NCBI RefSeq assembly: GCF_000337095.1
Contig: NZ_AOIV01000023.1
Coordinates: forward strand, 57,535 to 101,503
DNA from: Halogeometricum pallidum JCM 14848
GTDB taxonomy: Archaea; Halobacteriota; Halobacteria; Halobacteriales; Haloferacaceae
Length of the DNA stretch: 43,969 bases
Reading direction: 5' to 3'
The notes under the pieces were generated by a model. That model was not told where the DNA came from and searched no databases. It saw nothing but the letters and a program-made list of their open reading frames with translations. Below are positions 8,235 to 15,930 of the stretch, piece after piece (position 1 is the first letter of the stretch; each line of letters begins with the position of its first letter). The translations under genes and the position numbers were made by a program.

Positions 8235-9188
8235 ATGCCTATGCGACAGCTTCGCTCGTGTGACTTCTGCGGCGAGGACGCCAGCGGAATCTACGAAGTC
8301 CTCCCCGCGGAACTCTCGCCGACCGAAGACGAACAGCGTCGCGTCGTCCTCTGCGACGACTGCCTTCGGACGCTCGAAACCGTGGTCGACCCCCTCCTGG
8401 CCCGCCTCGGCTTCGACGCGGCGGCGAGCAGAGATTCCGTCGTCGAGAAGCGAGAACGGGGCGAGTCGCCCGAACCCGTCTCCGCCTCGCGGATGAGCAA
8501 CCGGGAGGGCGACATCACCGAACGGCCCATCGCCACATCGGCGAAGGACACGACGGACGCGACGCCGATGACGACCGAGTCCGAGCGAACGTCCCGGACG
8601 GCCGACGGCGGAACCGACGACGAAGGCGCGGCCCACGGCGAGACGGCCGACGTCGACGACGAGGGGGCCGTCGAGCAGACGGGCGACGAGGAAACGGGTG
8701 ACGAGGAGACGTTCGGCGACCGGCCGGCCGAGGATTACGAGGTCGACGAGGAGGCGGCAGTCGAGGAGACTGCGACGCCGGACGAAACGAGGGAGACCAC
8801 CTCGGAGTCGGACGAGGAGAGAACCGTCGAGGAGACGGACGACGAGGAGACGTTCGGCGACCGACCGGCAGAGGATTACGAGGTCGACGACGCCGACAGG
8901 CGGCAGTCGACCGAGGGCGACCCCGCCGAGGACTACGAGGTCGAAGGGGACGTCGAGGCGGGAGGAGAGATGGACGCCGCGGAGTCCATCGAGGCGGAAC
9001 CGGAGAAGTTCCGGCGGGTGATGCGCCTGCTGAACAACCGCGACCTGCCGGTCGAACGGGACGAGTTCGCCGACGTCGCGACCGGTGCGTACGAACTCGA
9101 CCGCTCCGAGGTCGACGCCATCATCGACTACGGAATCGAGCGCGACGTGCTGGCGGAGGAGGACGGACGGCTCCGGAAGGCGAGCTAG
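8235..9188 (+). CDS. Zinc-knuckle protein with acidic repeats and C-terminal helical domain
   Basis: I do not recognise a named family. The 317-residue protein begins [18 protein letters not shown] and shows two CxxC pairs (CDFC near residue 9, CDDC near 43), suggesting one structural zinc site. Residues about 70-250 are extremely Asp/Glu/Thr-rich and hold a near-repeated segment: [16 protein letters not shown] near 157 and again near 204, with a shorter [13 protein letters not shown] near 230. The underlying DNA is duplicated (8700-8751 and 8841-8892). Residues about 255-317 ([20 protein letters not shown], then [20 protein letters not shown]) look like a compact helical or winged-helix domain. 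The start is ATG 8235 (or 8241), with a TATA-like TTTAA at 8204-8208, about 28 nt upstream. A role in nucleic-acid or protein binding is only inference. Its stop overlaps that of hisB. Confidence 0.75.
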   Translation: MPMRQLRSCDFCGEDASGIYEVLPAELSPTEDEQRRVVLCDDCLRTLETVVDPLLARLGFDAAASRDSVVEKRERGESPEPVSASRMSNREGDITERPIATSAKDTTDATPMTTESERTSRTADGGTDDEGAAHGETADVDDEGAVEQTGDEETGDEETFGDRPAEDYEVDEEAAVEETATPDETRETTSESDEERTVEETDDEETFGDRPAEDYEVDDADRRQSTEGDPAEDYEVEGDVEAGGEMDAAESIEAEPEKFRRVMRLLNNRDLPVERDEFADVATGAYELDRSEVDAIIDYGIERDVLAEEDGRLRKAS

Positions 9189-9808
9189 AGCGCCCCCTTC
9201 GTGCTCGGCGTGTCGCTGCGCCGCGGGTCGACGCGCGTCGCGTCGTCCAGCGCGCGGGCGAGGGCTTTGAACAGCGCCTCGACCTCGTGGTGGGCGTTGT
9301 CGCCGCGGACCTCGGTGTGCAGCGTCAGGCCGGCGTGCATCGCCAACGAGTAGGCGAAGTGCCGGGCCATGTCGCTCGCGAAGTCGCCGATTTCGTCCTG
9401 GGAGAACGCGCCGTCGAACGCGAAGTACGGGCGGCCGCTCACGTCCACGACGACGCCGGCGACGGCCTCATCCAGGGGTACTTTCCGGTCGGCGTACCGG
9501 ACGATGCCGCGCTTGTCGCCGAGGGCCTCCGAGAGGGCGTCTCCGAGGACGATAGCCACGTCCTCGACGGTGTGGTGGTCGTCGATGTGCAGGTCGCCGT
9601 CGCACTGGACGGTCAGGTCGAACAGCCCGTGCTTGGCGAACGCTTCGAGCATGTGGTCGAAGAACCCGACGCCGGTGTCGACGACGGCGTCGCCGTCGCC
9701 GTCGACCGTCAGCGTCACGTCGATGGTCGTCTCGGCCGTCTCGCGGGAGATGGCGGCGGTGCGCGGGGCGGCCTCTCTCCGTCCGTCCGCGTCGGCGTCG
9801 TCGGTCAT
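9185..9808 (-). CDS. hisB: Imidazoleglycerol-phosphate dehydratase
   Basis: This 207-residue enzyme converts imidazole glycerol phosphate to imidazole acetol phosphate, a middle step of histidine synthesis, using a bound Mn2+ pair. Diagnostic motifs are [18 protein letters not shown] (about 49-66), [17 protein letters not shown] (about 76-92), [17 protein letters not shown] and [18 protein letters not shown] near the C-terminus; their His and Glu residues bind the metals. It is monofunctional, with no phosphatase domain. A polar extension of about 20 residues precedes the conserved start. It converges on the zinc-knuckle gene, sharing a CTAG. HisA and hisI lie 4 and 8 kb away on the same strand, not in an operon with it. 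Confidence 0.96.
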   Translation of the reverse strand: MTDDADADGRREAAPRTAAISRETAETTIDVTLTVDGDGDAVVDTGVGFFDHMLEAFAKHGLFDLTVQCDGDLHIDDHHTVEDVAIVLGDALSEALGDKRGIVRYADRKVPLDEAVAGVVVDVSGRPYFAFDGAFSQDEIGDFASDMARHFAYSLAMHAGLTLHTEVRGDNAHHEVEALFKALARALDDATRVDPRRSDTPSTKGAL

Positions 9809-9870
9809 ATCGGCGAGTCGTCGCGGGGCGGTATCACGGTTGCGCTCTCGCGCGGCAGCGGTCGCTCGCC

Positions 9871-10728
9871 TCACGACGCGTCCGAACTGGCTCCCTCTCC
9901 GGCCGCCCCCGAGGGAGGGCCGTCGACGGGAAACAGCCCCGTCGCCATCAGTCGGCGGACGATGGTCACGAGTCCGTTGTCGAACCCGCGCCCGAACACG
10001 GCCTGTTCGGACTCCTCTTTCGTCGCGGCGTTCGAGTGAGCCGTGCTCACGAGGATGGTCGCCCGGTCGATCAGGAGCAGTCGGGTTATCTCGGTGTCGT
10101 CGTCCGCCGCGGCCATCGAACTCAGCCAGCCCAACTCGGAGACGAACGCCTCCGCGCCCGGGAGCAACGCGCGCACGTCCTCGCGGAGCGACTCCGACAC
10201 CGTGCCGACGATGACCGAGACGCCGCGGTCCTGCGCCGATTCGAGTTGGTCCACCAACCCGTCGGTCAGTGCCAACTCGTGGCCGACGACGAGGACGATT
10301 TCCTCCTCGGCCTCCTCGATGAGTTGGGACGTGCGGGTCGCTATCGCCGCGCTTCCCGAGAGCGCCCACACCTCGTGGGAGACGTCCACCTCGTCTTCGA
10401 CGGTGGCCGCCTCGACTCCCTGCAACGTCTCCCGGAGCGAGTCCGTCCGCGATTCGTACTCGGCCCGAAGCGTCTGGGCCGCCTCCTCGATGGAGACGGC
10501 CCGAAACCGCTGCGGGTTCGCGTGCTGAATCTCGACGAGTCCCTTCGTTTCGAGCACGCGGACGGCGTCGTACACGCGCGTGCGCGGCACCTCCGAGATT
10601 TCGCTGATGTGTTTCGCTGTGCCGCTCGGAAGCTGCGTGAGCGCGACGAAGCACTTCGCTTCGTACTCTTTGAGCCCGAGTTGCTGGAGCAGTTCCACCG
10701 CTCGTTCGACGTTTGTTAGGTCTTCCAT
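9871..10728 (-). CDS. TrmB family transcriptional regulator (copy 1)
   Basis: This 285-residue protein starts at ATG 10728 (an in-frame TTG lies three codons upstream). The N-terminal TrmB winged helix-turn-helix spans about 1-80: [61 protein letters not shown] helical linker follows (about 80-110), then a C-terminal effector-like domain with [20 protein letters not shown] and [17 protein letters not shown]. Typical TrmB proteins sense sugars and control sugar transport or central carbon genes, but no sugar transporter lies nearby, so target and ligand are open. It is divergent from a paralogue at 11117-11932 across a 388-nt spacer. A 16-bp sequence covering its start codon recurs near the start of the paralogue. 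Confidence 0.88.
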   Translation of the reverse strand: MEDLTNVERAVELLQQLGLKEYEAKCFVALTQLPSGTAKHISEISEVPRTRVYDAVRVLETKGLVEIQHANPQRFRAVSIEEAAQTLRAEYESRTDSLRETLQGVEAATVEDEVDVSHEVWALSGSAAIATRTSQLIEEAEEEIVLVVGHELALTDGLVDQLESAQDRGVSVIVGTVSESLREDVRALLPGAEAFVSELGWLSSMAAADDDTEITRLLLIDRATILVSTAHSNAATKEESEQAVFGRGFDNGLVTIVRRLMATGLFPVDGPPSGAAGEGASSDAS

Positions 10729-10742
10729 GGGTCCCAACCTCT
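10727..10742. repeat. 16-bp direct repeat, copy A (overlaps TrmB-1 start)
   Basis: ATGGGTCCCAACCTCT occurs here and again, identical, at 11037-11052. It contains the near-palindrome TGGGTCCCA. This copy overlaps the start codon of the minus-strand TrmB gene. Possible explanations are a shared operator or a duplicated segment; neither is shown. Confidence 0.75.
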
Positions 10743-10900
10743 TCGACCGGCTACTCAGTCGTCACAGTGGGGTTGGCGTCCCCGAGGAAAGACGCTTCCG
10801 CTCCGAAACGTATCGAGGGGTCCGAGCGGGGAAACAGCGGCGACGAGGTGATTCCGTTTCGACGGTCCGAGGGCGGCATTCGGCGGCATCGGATGCAGTC

Positions 10901-10917
10901 ACTCGATTACTCACAAT
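10901..10917. repeat. ACTCGATTA repeat, copy 1
   Basis: ACTCGATTACTCACAAT here matches ACTCGATTAATCACAAC at 10973-10989 in 15 of 17 positions. Copies are in the same orientation, 72 bp apart, in the AT-rich part of the spacer between two divergent TrmB genes. They are candidate regulator-binding sites. Confidence 0.55.
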
Positions 10918-10972
10918 AGCGTTGGAGAGAACAGCAGGCCGTACCCTGCTTACTAGCTTGTCAAATCCGTTA

Positions 10973-10989
10973 ACTCGATTAATCACAAC
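10973..10989. repeat. ACTCGATTA repeat, copy 2
   Basis: This is the partner of 10901-10917. It lies directly before the TATA-like sequence at 10992-10998, where a bound regulator would affect the plus-strand TrmB promoter. GTTAAC and TTAAT around it give a partly palindromic TTAA-CTCGA-TTAA core. Confidence 0.55.
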
Positions 10990-10991
10990 AC

Positions 10992-10998
10992 AAATATA
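10992..10998 (+). promoter_or_regulatory. TATA-like element of TrmB copy 2
   Basis: AAATATA within CAAATATAAT is the best TATA match in the spacer. A start site about 26 nt downstream falls at about 11021, exactly on an in-frame GTG. Transcription there would give either a leaderless mRNA with a 32-residue N-terminal extension, or a 96-nt leader before ATG 11117. Confidence 0.55.
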
Positions 10999-11036
10999 AT
11001 CCCGGAGCACGCATCGGCGAGTGGCACGTCGTCAGA

Positions 11037-11052
11037 ATGGGTCCCAACCTCT
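11037..11052. repeat. 16-bp direct repeat, copy B (upstream of TrmB-2 ATG)
   Basis: This is identical to copy A at 10727-10742 and in the same absolute orientation, 310 bp away. It lies between the predicted transcription start near 11021 and ATG 11117. It is therefore in the leader, or in the extension if GTG 11021 is used. Confidence 0.75.
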
Positions 11053-11071
11053 CTGCATCGACGTGCTGTGG

Positions 11072-11089
11072 CTGCCCCTCCGGGGGCAG
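11072..11089 (+). promoter_or_regulatory. Leader hairpin with UCCG tetraloop before TrmB-2
   Basis: CTGCCCC (11072-11078), loop TCCG (11079-11082) and GGGGCAG (11083-11089) form a perfect 7-bp hairpin. The loop is a C-closed UNCG-type tetraloop, a class known to be very stable. It lies 28 nt before ATG 11117 and 50 nt after the predicted transcription start. It could affect initiation at 11117, or be incidental if translation starts at GTG 11021. Confidence 0.5.
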
Positions 11090-11116
11090 TTTCCGACCGC
11101 GAAGTCCGCCTCTACT

Positions 11117-11932
11117 ATGTCTCCAGACTCGTCCGACGACCCGCACGCCGTCGCCGTCGAACAGTTAGAATCGCTCGGGTTGAGCGCGTACGCCGCGCGA
11201 ACGTTCGTCGCGCTCGACAGCATCGAGCGGGGAACGGCCCAGGAGATAAGCGACGTGTCCGAGGTCCCGCGGACTCGCGTGTACGACGCCGTCGAGGAAC
11301 TCCGGGGCCGAGATCTCGTCGACGTACAGCAGTCCTCGCCCAAGCAGTTCTGGTCCGTCTCCGGCGAGACGGCGAGGCGACGGTTCGAACGCGAGTACAC
11401 TCACCGACTCGACACGCTGTCGGACGCCCTAGACGCCATCGAAACCCCGCCGCGGACGACGGAGCAGCGCGGGGTGTGGACCGTCACGGGACGGGAGACG
11501 GTCACCGACCGCCTCGTCGAGTTCATCGACGAGGCGACCGAGGAGATAGTGTTCATGACCGTCGAGGAACTGCTCTCCGAGGAGATAGTCGACCGACTCC
11601 GCGCGGCCGGCCGACGCGGCGTCTCCGTCAGACTGGCCGGCCTCTCGCCGTCCGTCCGGGACGACATCCGAGCGAAGGTGCCGGAGGCCGAACCGTTCGA
11701 GTCGCTGTGGGCGTGGTCGGAGACGCCCGCCGGTCGACGCCTGATGGTCGACCGGGAGAAGACGCTCGTGAGCGTGCTGGTCGACGGAGACAGCCACCAC
11801 CCGCCGGAACCCCGCGACGAGACGGCCATCTGGGGGACGGGTGAGACCAACGGTCTGGTCGTCGTGCTGAAGGCGATGTTCACCTGGGAACTCGAACGCG
11901 ACGGCGCCGACGGAGTCGACGGAGCGAGTTGA
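11117..11932 (+). CDS. TrmB family transcriptional regulator (copy 2)
   Basis: This 271-residue paralogue of the divergent gene has an N-terminal winged helix ([60 protein letters not shown]). A helical linker follows, then a C-terminal domain with FIDEATEEIVFMTVEELLSE and RLMVDREKTLVSVLVDG. The motif [10 protein letters not shown] is identical in the two copies, so they share ancestry and perhaps DNA specificity. ATG 11117 gives the best match to family length; GTG 11021 would add 32 residues and fits the TATA position, so the start is uncertain. No sugar genes lie next to either copy. Autoregulation or cross-regulation through the shared spacer is plausible but inferred. Confidence 0.88.
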   Translation: MSPDSSDDPHAVAVEQLESLGLSAYAARTFVALDSIERGTAQEISDVSEVPRTRVYDAVEELRGRDLVDVQQSSPKQFWSVSGETARRRFEREYTHRLDTLSDALDAIETPPRTTEQRGVWTVTGRETVTDRLVEFIDEATEEIVFMTVEELLSEEIVDRLRAAGRRGVSVRLAGLSPSVRDDIRAKVPEAEPFESLWAWSETPAGRRLMVDREKTLVSVLVDGDSHHPPEPRDETAIWGTGETNGLVVVLKAMFTWELERDGADGVDGAS

Positions 11933-11993
11933 CGCCAGTGGGACGGAGCGACGGCGTCGCCTCGCGGCGCTCTCGAACGCTCCCGCGTCCTCG

Positions 11994-12668
11994 TCAGTTC
12001 CTGGTTCGCTGCGGGAATCTCCGCCGTTCGGACTGGCGGAGATAGCTTTCGATGAGGTTCGCGGTGCCGCGCCGGAGACACTGCGACGCCGCGGTGTCCG
12101 AGATGGCCAACCCGTCGGCGAGTTCCATCAGCGACGCCCGCCTCGGAACGTCGAAGTAACCGATTTCCCACGCCCGGTGAAGTACCTCGCGTTGCTTCTC
12201 CGTCAGGGTACTTCCGGGCGTCTGCAACGTCAACTCGGACGAATTGATGCGGTAGATGGTCAGCGGGTACTCGGGGTCGTCGTAGTCGGCGTAGAACCGC
12301 GACATCGTCCCGCGGTCCGAAAACCGGAGCGCGAGGCGCCACTCCCCGCCTCGCAGGGAGGCCCGGACGAGAGTCCCCTCGGCGTCGCGGACGCGCCGGA
12401 ACAGTTCGGGCAGCGTCTCCCCCCAAGAGAGTCGATAGATCGCACCGTTCTCCGTCTCTTCGACGCGGCGGACGTCTTCGAGGAGGGGGCTCTCGCGGAA
12501 CGCGGCCACCACCGCCTCGGTGGCGTCCCCGGAGATGACGACGGCCGCGGAAGCGACGCGGTCCGGAGCGAAGACGGCGCGTTCGAACTCGACGTCCGCC
12601 GCCGTCAGTCGGGTTCCCGTCCTGACGAGACCCAACGCACCGGCGGGCACCGATAGCTCTACGAGCAT
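11994..12668 (-). CDS. HTH_10 (Bat-like) transcriptional regulator
   Basis: This 224-residue haloarchaeal regulator resembles the C-terminal part of the bacterio-opsin activator. Residues 1-150 resemble the Bat-associated beta-rich region (MLVELSVPAGALGLV, YRLSWGETLPELFRRVRDAE). Residues about 155-207 are the HTH_10 domain: LTEKQREVLHRAWEIGYFDV, RRASLMELADGLAISDTAAS and CLRRGTANLI. It has no PAS, GAF or receiver input, so any signal must be sensed by the N-terminal region or a partner. It is transcribed alone, with about 380 nt of non-coding DNA upstream. Targets are unknown. Confidence 0.87.
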   Translation of the reverse strand: MLVELSVPAGALGLVRTGTRLTAADVEFERAVFAPDRVASAAVVISGDATEAVVAAFRESPLLEDVRRVEETENGAIYRLSWGETLPELFRRVRDAEGTLVRASLRGGEWRLALRFSDRGTMSRFYADYDDPEYPLTIYRINSSELTLQTPGSTLTEKQREVLHRAWEIGYFDVPRRASLMELADGLAISDTAASQCLRRGTANLIESYLRQSERRRFPQRTRN

Positions 12669-13049
12669 CTCGGGGTCCAGTCCGCGAACGGCGGGACCGG
12701 CCCGGACCGGGCGACGGAACGCGTCCGACGCGACTCGGCCCGGCCGTGGGGAGCAGTTCGCTTTCGAGGGCCCGCGGCGGGCGAAAACGACGATTCGGCC
12801 GAGGCGGCTGTCGTATCGGATAACATGTGTGGTTCCTCCCCGTTCGAGCAGTGTGGTGCGTGCGTAAACGTGGGACTACACGTTCACGCGCGCGTCGGAA
12901 GCCGGTGTCGTTACTTCGCATCCTCACACGACCGCGTGCGCTCTCGGCCGGATTTCGAAATCGAGTCGGCTGTATATTCCGTTTCCATACCGTCTGACGG
13001 GCGTCTGCCGGATATTCATGCGTCTCGGGCCGCCAAGAGGTAGTAGTCC
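12669..13049. other. Intergenic stretch without a convincing gene
   Basis: This 381-nt spacer lies between the divergent HTH_10 gene and a small membrane-protein gene. The only longer open frame (12825-13043, plus) encodes a Cys/Arg/His-rich peptide with no family features and is probably non-coding. AT-richer patches near 12815-12825 and 12968-12990 could hold promoter elements for either neighbour, but none is at a diagnostic distance. A GAGGT Shine-Dalgarno-like sequence lies just before 13050. Confidence 0.5.
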
Positions 13050-13235
13050 ATGCGCTTGAAGGGAACGGCGGTGGCGCTGTACACGCTGACGCTCGGATGC
13101 CTCCTGCTGTTCGCGCAGTCCAGCACCGGGACGGCGCTCGGAGTCGCGCTCATCGCCCTCGTGTCGACGGCCGCGGTGGCGAGAGTCACCATCGACCGGC
13201 CGGCGCGTGGAAAGCGACGGCGGGACGTGGAGTGA
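13050..13235 (+). CDS. Small two-helix membrane protein
   Basis: This 61-residue protein has two predicted transmembrane segments, AVALYTLTLGCLLLFA (about 7-22) and ALGVALIALVSTAAVA (about 29-44), joined by a short Ser/Thr/Gly loop. It ends in a basic tail (RPARGKRRRDVE), which by the positive-inside rule puts the C-terminus in the cytoplasm. GAGGT lies 8 nt before the ATG. I recognise no family or function. Support comes from membrane topology, G/C third positions and the ribosome-binding site. Confidence 0.6.
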   Translation: MRLKGTAVALYTLTLGCLLLFAQSSTGTALGVALIALVSTAAVARVTIDRPARGKRRRDVE

Positions 13236-13316
13236 CCGAACCGGTGGATTCGGTCGAACGGTGCGGCCGCGAGCGTGCGGCGCCCCGAACGCCCGGCGAG
13301 CGACGACGACGGGTCG

Positions 13317-14051
13317 CTACTCGCCGACGGCCGCTCGGGCCGCCTCGAGGGTGAACGTCCCCTCGTAGAGGGCCGTCCCGACGACGACGGCCGCCGCGCC
13401 CGCCTCCTTCAGCGCCCGAACGTCCGAGAGCGACGCGACGCCGCCGGAGGCGACGACGGGGATGTCGACGGCGTCGACGACGCGGTGGGTCACGTCGGTC
13501 TGAACCCCTTCTAACCGCCCCTCGACGTCCACGTCGGTGAACAGTATCGCGCCCGCGCCGAGTTCCTCGTAGCGCGCGGCGGCCTCGGCGGGGTCCAGTC
13601 CCGTTCCCTCGGTCCACCCCGAGACGACGACTTCGCCGTCCTTGGCGTCGAGACTCACCATCACCGACCCCGGATGCGACTCGCTTATCTCGCCGACGAT
13701 GTCGGGGTTCTCGACGGCCGCGGTGCCGAGGATGACCCGCTCGACGCCGAGTTCGAGCAGTTCGACCGCGTCCGCTGCGGTCCGGATGCCGCCGCCCAAC
13801 TGGACGGGCACGTCGACGGCCTTCACCACCGACTCCACCGCGTCGGCGTTCTTCCGGTCGCCCTCGAACGCGCCGTCCAAGTCGACGAGGTGGAGCGTGC
13901 GCGCCCCCTCGTCGACCCAGCGCTCGGCGGCCTCGACGGGGTCGCCGTAGCGCTTCTCGGTGCCGCGTTCGCCCTGCACCAACTGGACGACTTCGCCGTC
14001 TTGCATGTCGACCGCGGGGACCACCTCGAACGTCGGAAACGCCGCTGTCAT
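13317..14051 (-). CDS. hisA: ProFAR isomerase HisA
   Basis: This 244-residue (beta/alpha)8-barrel enzyme isomerises ProFAR to PRFAR in histidine synthesis. The two half-barrel signatures are FEVVPAVDMQDGEVVQLVQG at the N-terminus, with the catalytic-type Asp in AVDMQDG, and LFTDVDVEGRLEGVQTD in the second half. Phosphate-binding loops appear as PVQLGGGIRTAADAVELLE and VVASGGVASLSDVRALKEAG, VVVGTALYEG. Length matches the family. HisF is very similar in fold, but the sequence VPAVDMQDGEVVQL and the order of motifs favour HisA. It is divergent from the glmM-type gene and monocistronic here. Confidence 0.95.
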   Translation of the reverse strand: MTAAFPTFEVVPAVDMQDGEVVQLVQGERGTEKRYGDPVEAAERWVDEGARTLHLVDLDGAFEGDRKNADAVESVVKAVDVPVQLGGGIRTAADAVELLELGVERVILGTAAVENPDIVGEISESHPGSVMVSLDAKDGEVVVSGWTEGTGLDPAEAAARYEELGAGAILFTDVDVEGRLEGVQTDVTHRVVDAVDIPVVASGGVASLSDVRALKEAGAAAVVVGTALYEGTFTLEAARAAVGE

Positions 14052-14261
14052 ACCGGAGCGTGGACGCCCGCCGCGCGTAAAGTCACCGGAGACGGCGGCT
14101 CTGCCGCGCGGGTCGTCCCGGGCGGTGAGGACTGCGGCCGGACAGAACGGGAACTATCAGTTCGGAGGGGTGAAAATCTTGATATCGTTCGGGAAAGACG
14201 CGAGCGATTCGAAGGAACTGATTCGCAACCGCTTTGGCGTCGGCCGAATCAAAAGGAGGTA

Positions 14262-15626
14262 ATGAAACTGTTCGGTTCGAGCGGGACCCGGGGCGTGGTG
14301 GGTGACGGTCTCACGCCCGAGTTCGTCCTGCGCGTCGCGAAGGCGGCGGGGACAGTCTGGGCGTCGGACCGTGCGGTGGTCGCGCGCGACACCCGAACGA
14401 CGGGCGAGATGTTCTCCGACGCGGCGACGAGCGGTCTCGCCAGCGTCGGCGTCGACGTGGACGTACTCGGCCCCGTCCCGACGCCGGGCGTCGTCCGCTA
14501 CTGCGAGGCGGAGGAGGTGCCGGCCGTCGTCATCACCGCCTCGCACAACCCCCCGGAGTACAACGGCATCAAACTCGTCGGCGACGACGGCGTCGAACTC
14601 TCCGTCGCCGACTTAGAGCGCATCGAAGAGCACATCCTCGCCGAGGACTTCGCCACCGCCGCGTGGGACGAGGTGGGCGAGATACGCGAAATCGACTCCG
14701 CGAACCGCGAGTACGTCGAGGACCTCTTGGGCGCCGTCGACCGCGAGGCCATCTCCGAGGCGAACCTGACCGTCGCTCTCGACCCCGGTCACGGCGCGGG
14801 TTGTCTCACAAGCCCCCAGTTCTTCCGCGAACTCGGCTGTGAGGTCGTGACGGTCAACGCCAACCCGGACGGTCGCTTCCCCGGCCGCGAGTCCGAACCG
14901 GTCGGGAGCAAACTGGGCGACCTCTGCCGCCTCGTGAAGGCCAGCGACGCGGACGTGGGCGTCGCCCACGACGGGGACGCCGACCGGGCGGTCTTCGTCG
15001 ACGAACGCGGCGAGTTCGTCGCCGGCGAAGCCTCGCTGGCCGCCCTCGCCGCCGCCCACCTCGGACCGAACGACACCACCGTCGCCGCGGTGAACGTCTC
15101 ACAGCGACTCGTCGACGTCTGCGAGGAGACGGGCGCCGACCTCGAACTGACGCCCATCGGCGCGACGAACATCATCACGCGCATCCGCGACCTCTGGTCG
15201 CGGGGCGAAACCGTCCCCGTCGCCGGCGAGGGCAACGGCGGCATCTTCTTCCCGAACTACCGCCTCGTCCGCGACGGCGCCTACACCGCCGCGAAGTTCC
15301 TCGAACTCGTCGCCGAGCGTCCGACGAGCGAGGTGGTCGCCCCCTACTCCGACTACGTGAACGTGCGCGTCAACCTCCAGTACGAGAACGACGCGGAACT
15401 CGAAGCGATGCTCGACGCCGCCCGCGAGTACGCCGAGAACTCCGAGGCGACGCCGAACACGACGGACGGCTACCGCCTCGACTACGGCGACGCGTGGGTA
15501 CTCGTGCGCCCCTCCGGCACCGAACCGAAGGTGCGCGTCTACGCCGAAGCGCGGAACGAAGAGCGAGCCGCCGAACTCGCATCCGGGGCCGAAGACGCGC
15601 TCAGAGACGCTCTCGAACGGGTCTGA
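14262..15626 (+). CDS. glmM: Phosphoglucosamine mutase-type phosphohexomutase
   Basis: This 454-residue alpha-D-phosphohexomutase starts MKLFGSSGTRGVVGDGL, the family start. The catalytic phosphoserine loop is ITASHNPPEYNGIKLVGDDG with Ser94. The Mg2+ loop is VAHDGDADRAVFVDERGEFV, the sugar-binding loop VAGEGNGGIFFPNYRLVRDG, and the phosphate-binding loop VRPSGTEPKVRVYAEA near the C-terminus. Archaeal members can be phosphoglucosamine mutase, phosphomannomutase or phosphoglucomutase, and sequence alone does not fully separate them; the start is closest to GlmM. The product would feed UDP-GlcNAc synthesis for glycoproteins. GGAGGT lies directly before the start with 1 nt spacing, closer than normal. 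The frame is open upstream to 13674, but that part lies antisense to hisA and is not family-like. Confidence 0.88.
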   Translation: MKLFGSSGTRGVVGDGLTPEFVLRVAKAAGTVWASDRAVVARDTRTTGEMFSDAATSGLASVGVDVDVLGPVPTPGVVRYCEAEEVPAVVITASHNPPEYNGIKLVGDDGVELSVADLERIEEHILAEDFATAAWDEVGEIREIDSANREYVEDLLGAVDREAISEANLTVALDPGHGAGCLTSPQFFRELGCEVVTVNANPDGRFPGRESEPVGSKLGDLCRLVKASDADVGVAHDGDADRAVFVDERGEFVAGEASLAALAAAHLGPNDTTVAAVNVSQRLVDVCEETGADLELTPIGATNIITRIRDLWSRGETVPVAGEGNGGIFFPNYRLVRDGAYTAAKFLELVAERPTSEVVAPYSDYVNVRVNLQYENDAELEAMLDAAREYAENSEATPNTTDGYRLDYGDAWVLVRPSGTEPKVRVYAEARNEERAAELASGAEDALRDALERV

Positions 15627-15631
15627 TTCCG

Positions 15632-15636
15632 TTTTT
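15632..15636 (+). terminator. T-tract terminator after the phosphohexomutase gene
   Basis: TTTTT occurs 6 nt after the stop at 15626, without a strong hairpin. Short T-tracts alone serve as archaeal terminators. It separates the gene from the convergent membrane-protein gene ending at 15642. Confidence 0.45.
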
Positions 15637-15641
15637 CACCG

Positions 15642-15926
15642 TTAAAACGAACTGAGTAGGCCGAACAACAGACAGAGCAACCCGAAGACGAGGAGGCCGA
15701 CGCCGCGTTCCACCGACACCTCCGAGGCGGAGTCCTCGGGCATTGCCGCCCGTTCGTCGGGCGGGAGCAACCACGCCGTCGGCGCGTCGTCGGTGCCGGT
15801 CACCTCCCCCGTCGGGTCGTCGCGGCGGCGCGCCCGGCCGACGGCGCGTCGGAGTTCCAGCGCTTTCGCGGCGTAGTAGAAACAGACGAAACCGAGCGAC
15901 ACCGCGAACGCGCCGACGACCGACAT
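15642..15926 (-). CDS. Small membrane protein of the hisI operon
   Basis: This 94-residue protein has two hydrophobic segments: GAFAVSLGFVCFYYAAKAL near the N-terminus (about 5-23) and GVGLLVFGLLCLLFGLLSSF at the C-terminus (about 75-94). A polar cytoplasmic or external loop (RRAVGRARRRDDPTGE and onward) lies between them. I recognise no family. It starts 4 nt after the stop of the coiled-coil gene, and the two are probably translated from one mRNA headed by hisI. A structural or scaffold role with the coiled-coil protein is a guess from adjacency. Confidence 0.7.
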   Translation of the reverse strand: MSVVGAFAVSLGFVCFYYAAKALELRRAVGRARRRDDPTGEVTGTDDAPTAWLLPPDERAAMPEDSASEVSVERGVGLLVFGLLCLLFGLLSSF

Positions 15927-15930
15927 CGTC

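Noticed and set aside
8700-8948. CRISPR-like spaced repeats
   Set aside because: The repeats encode protein in frame, are only two to three in number and are unevenly spaced; they are an internal coding duplication.
10762-11010. 82-codon minus-strand frame in the TrmB spacer
   Set aside because: It has no domain or codon bias, and covers AT-rich promoter-like DNA with repeats.
12825-13043. 72-codon plus-strand frame before the small membrane-protein gene
   Set aside because: The peptide is a mixture of Cys, His and Arg with no motif, no ribosome-binding site and no coding-like third positions.
13674-14261. Upstream extension of the phosphohexomutase frame by 196 codons
   Set aside because: It lies antisense to hisA, shows no family similarity, and the conserved start is at 14262.
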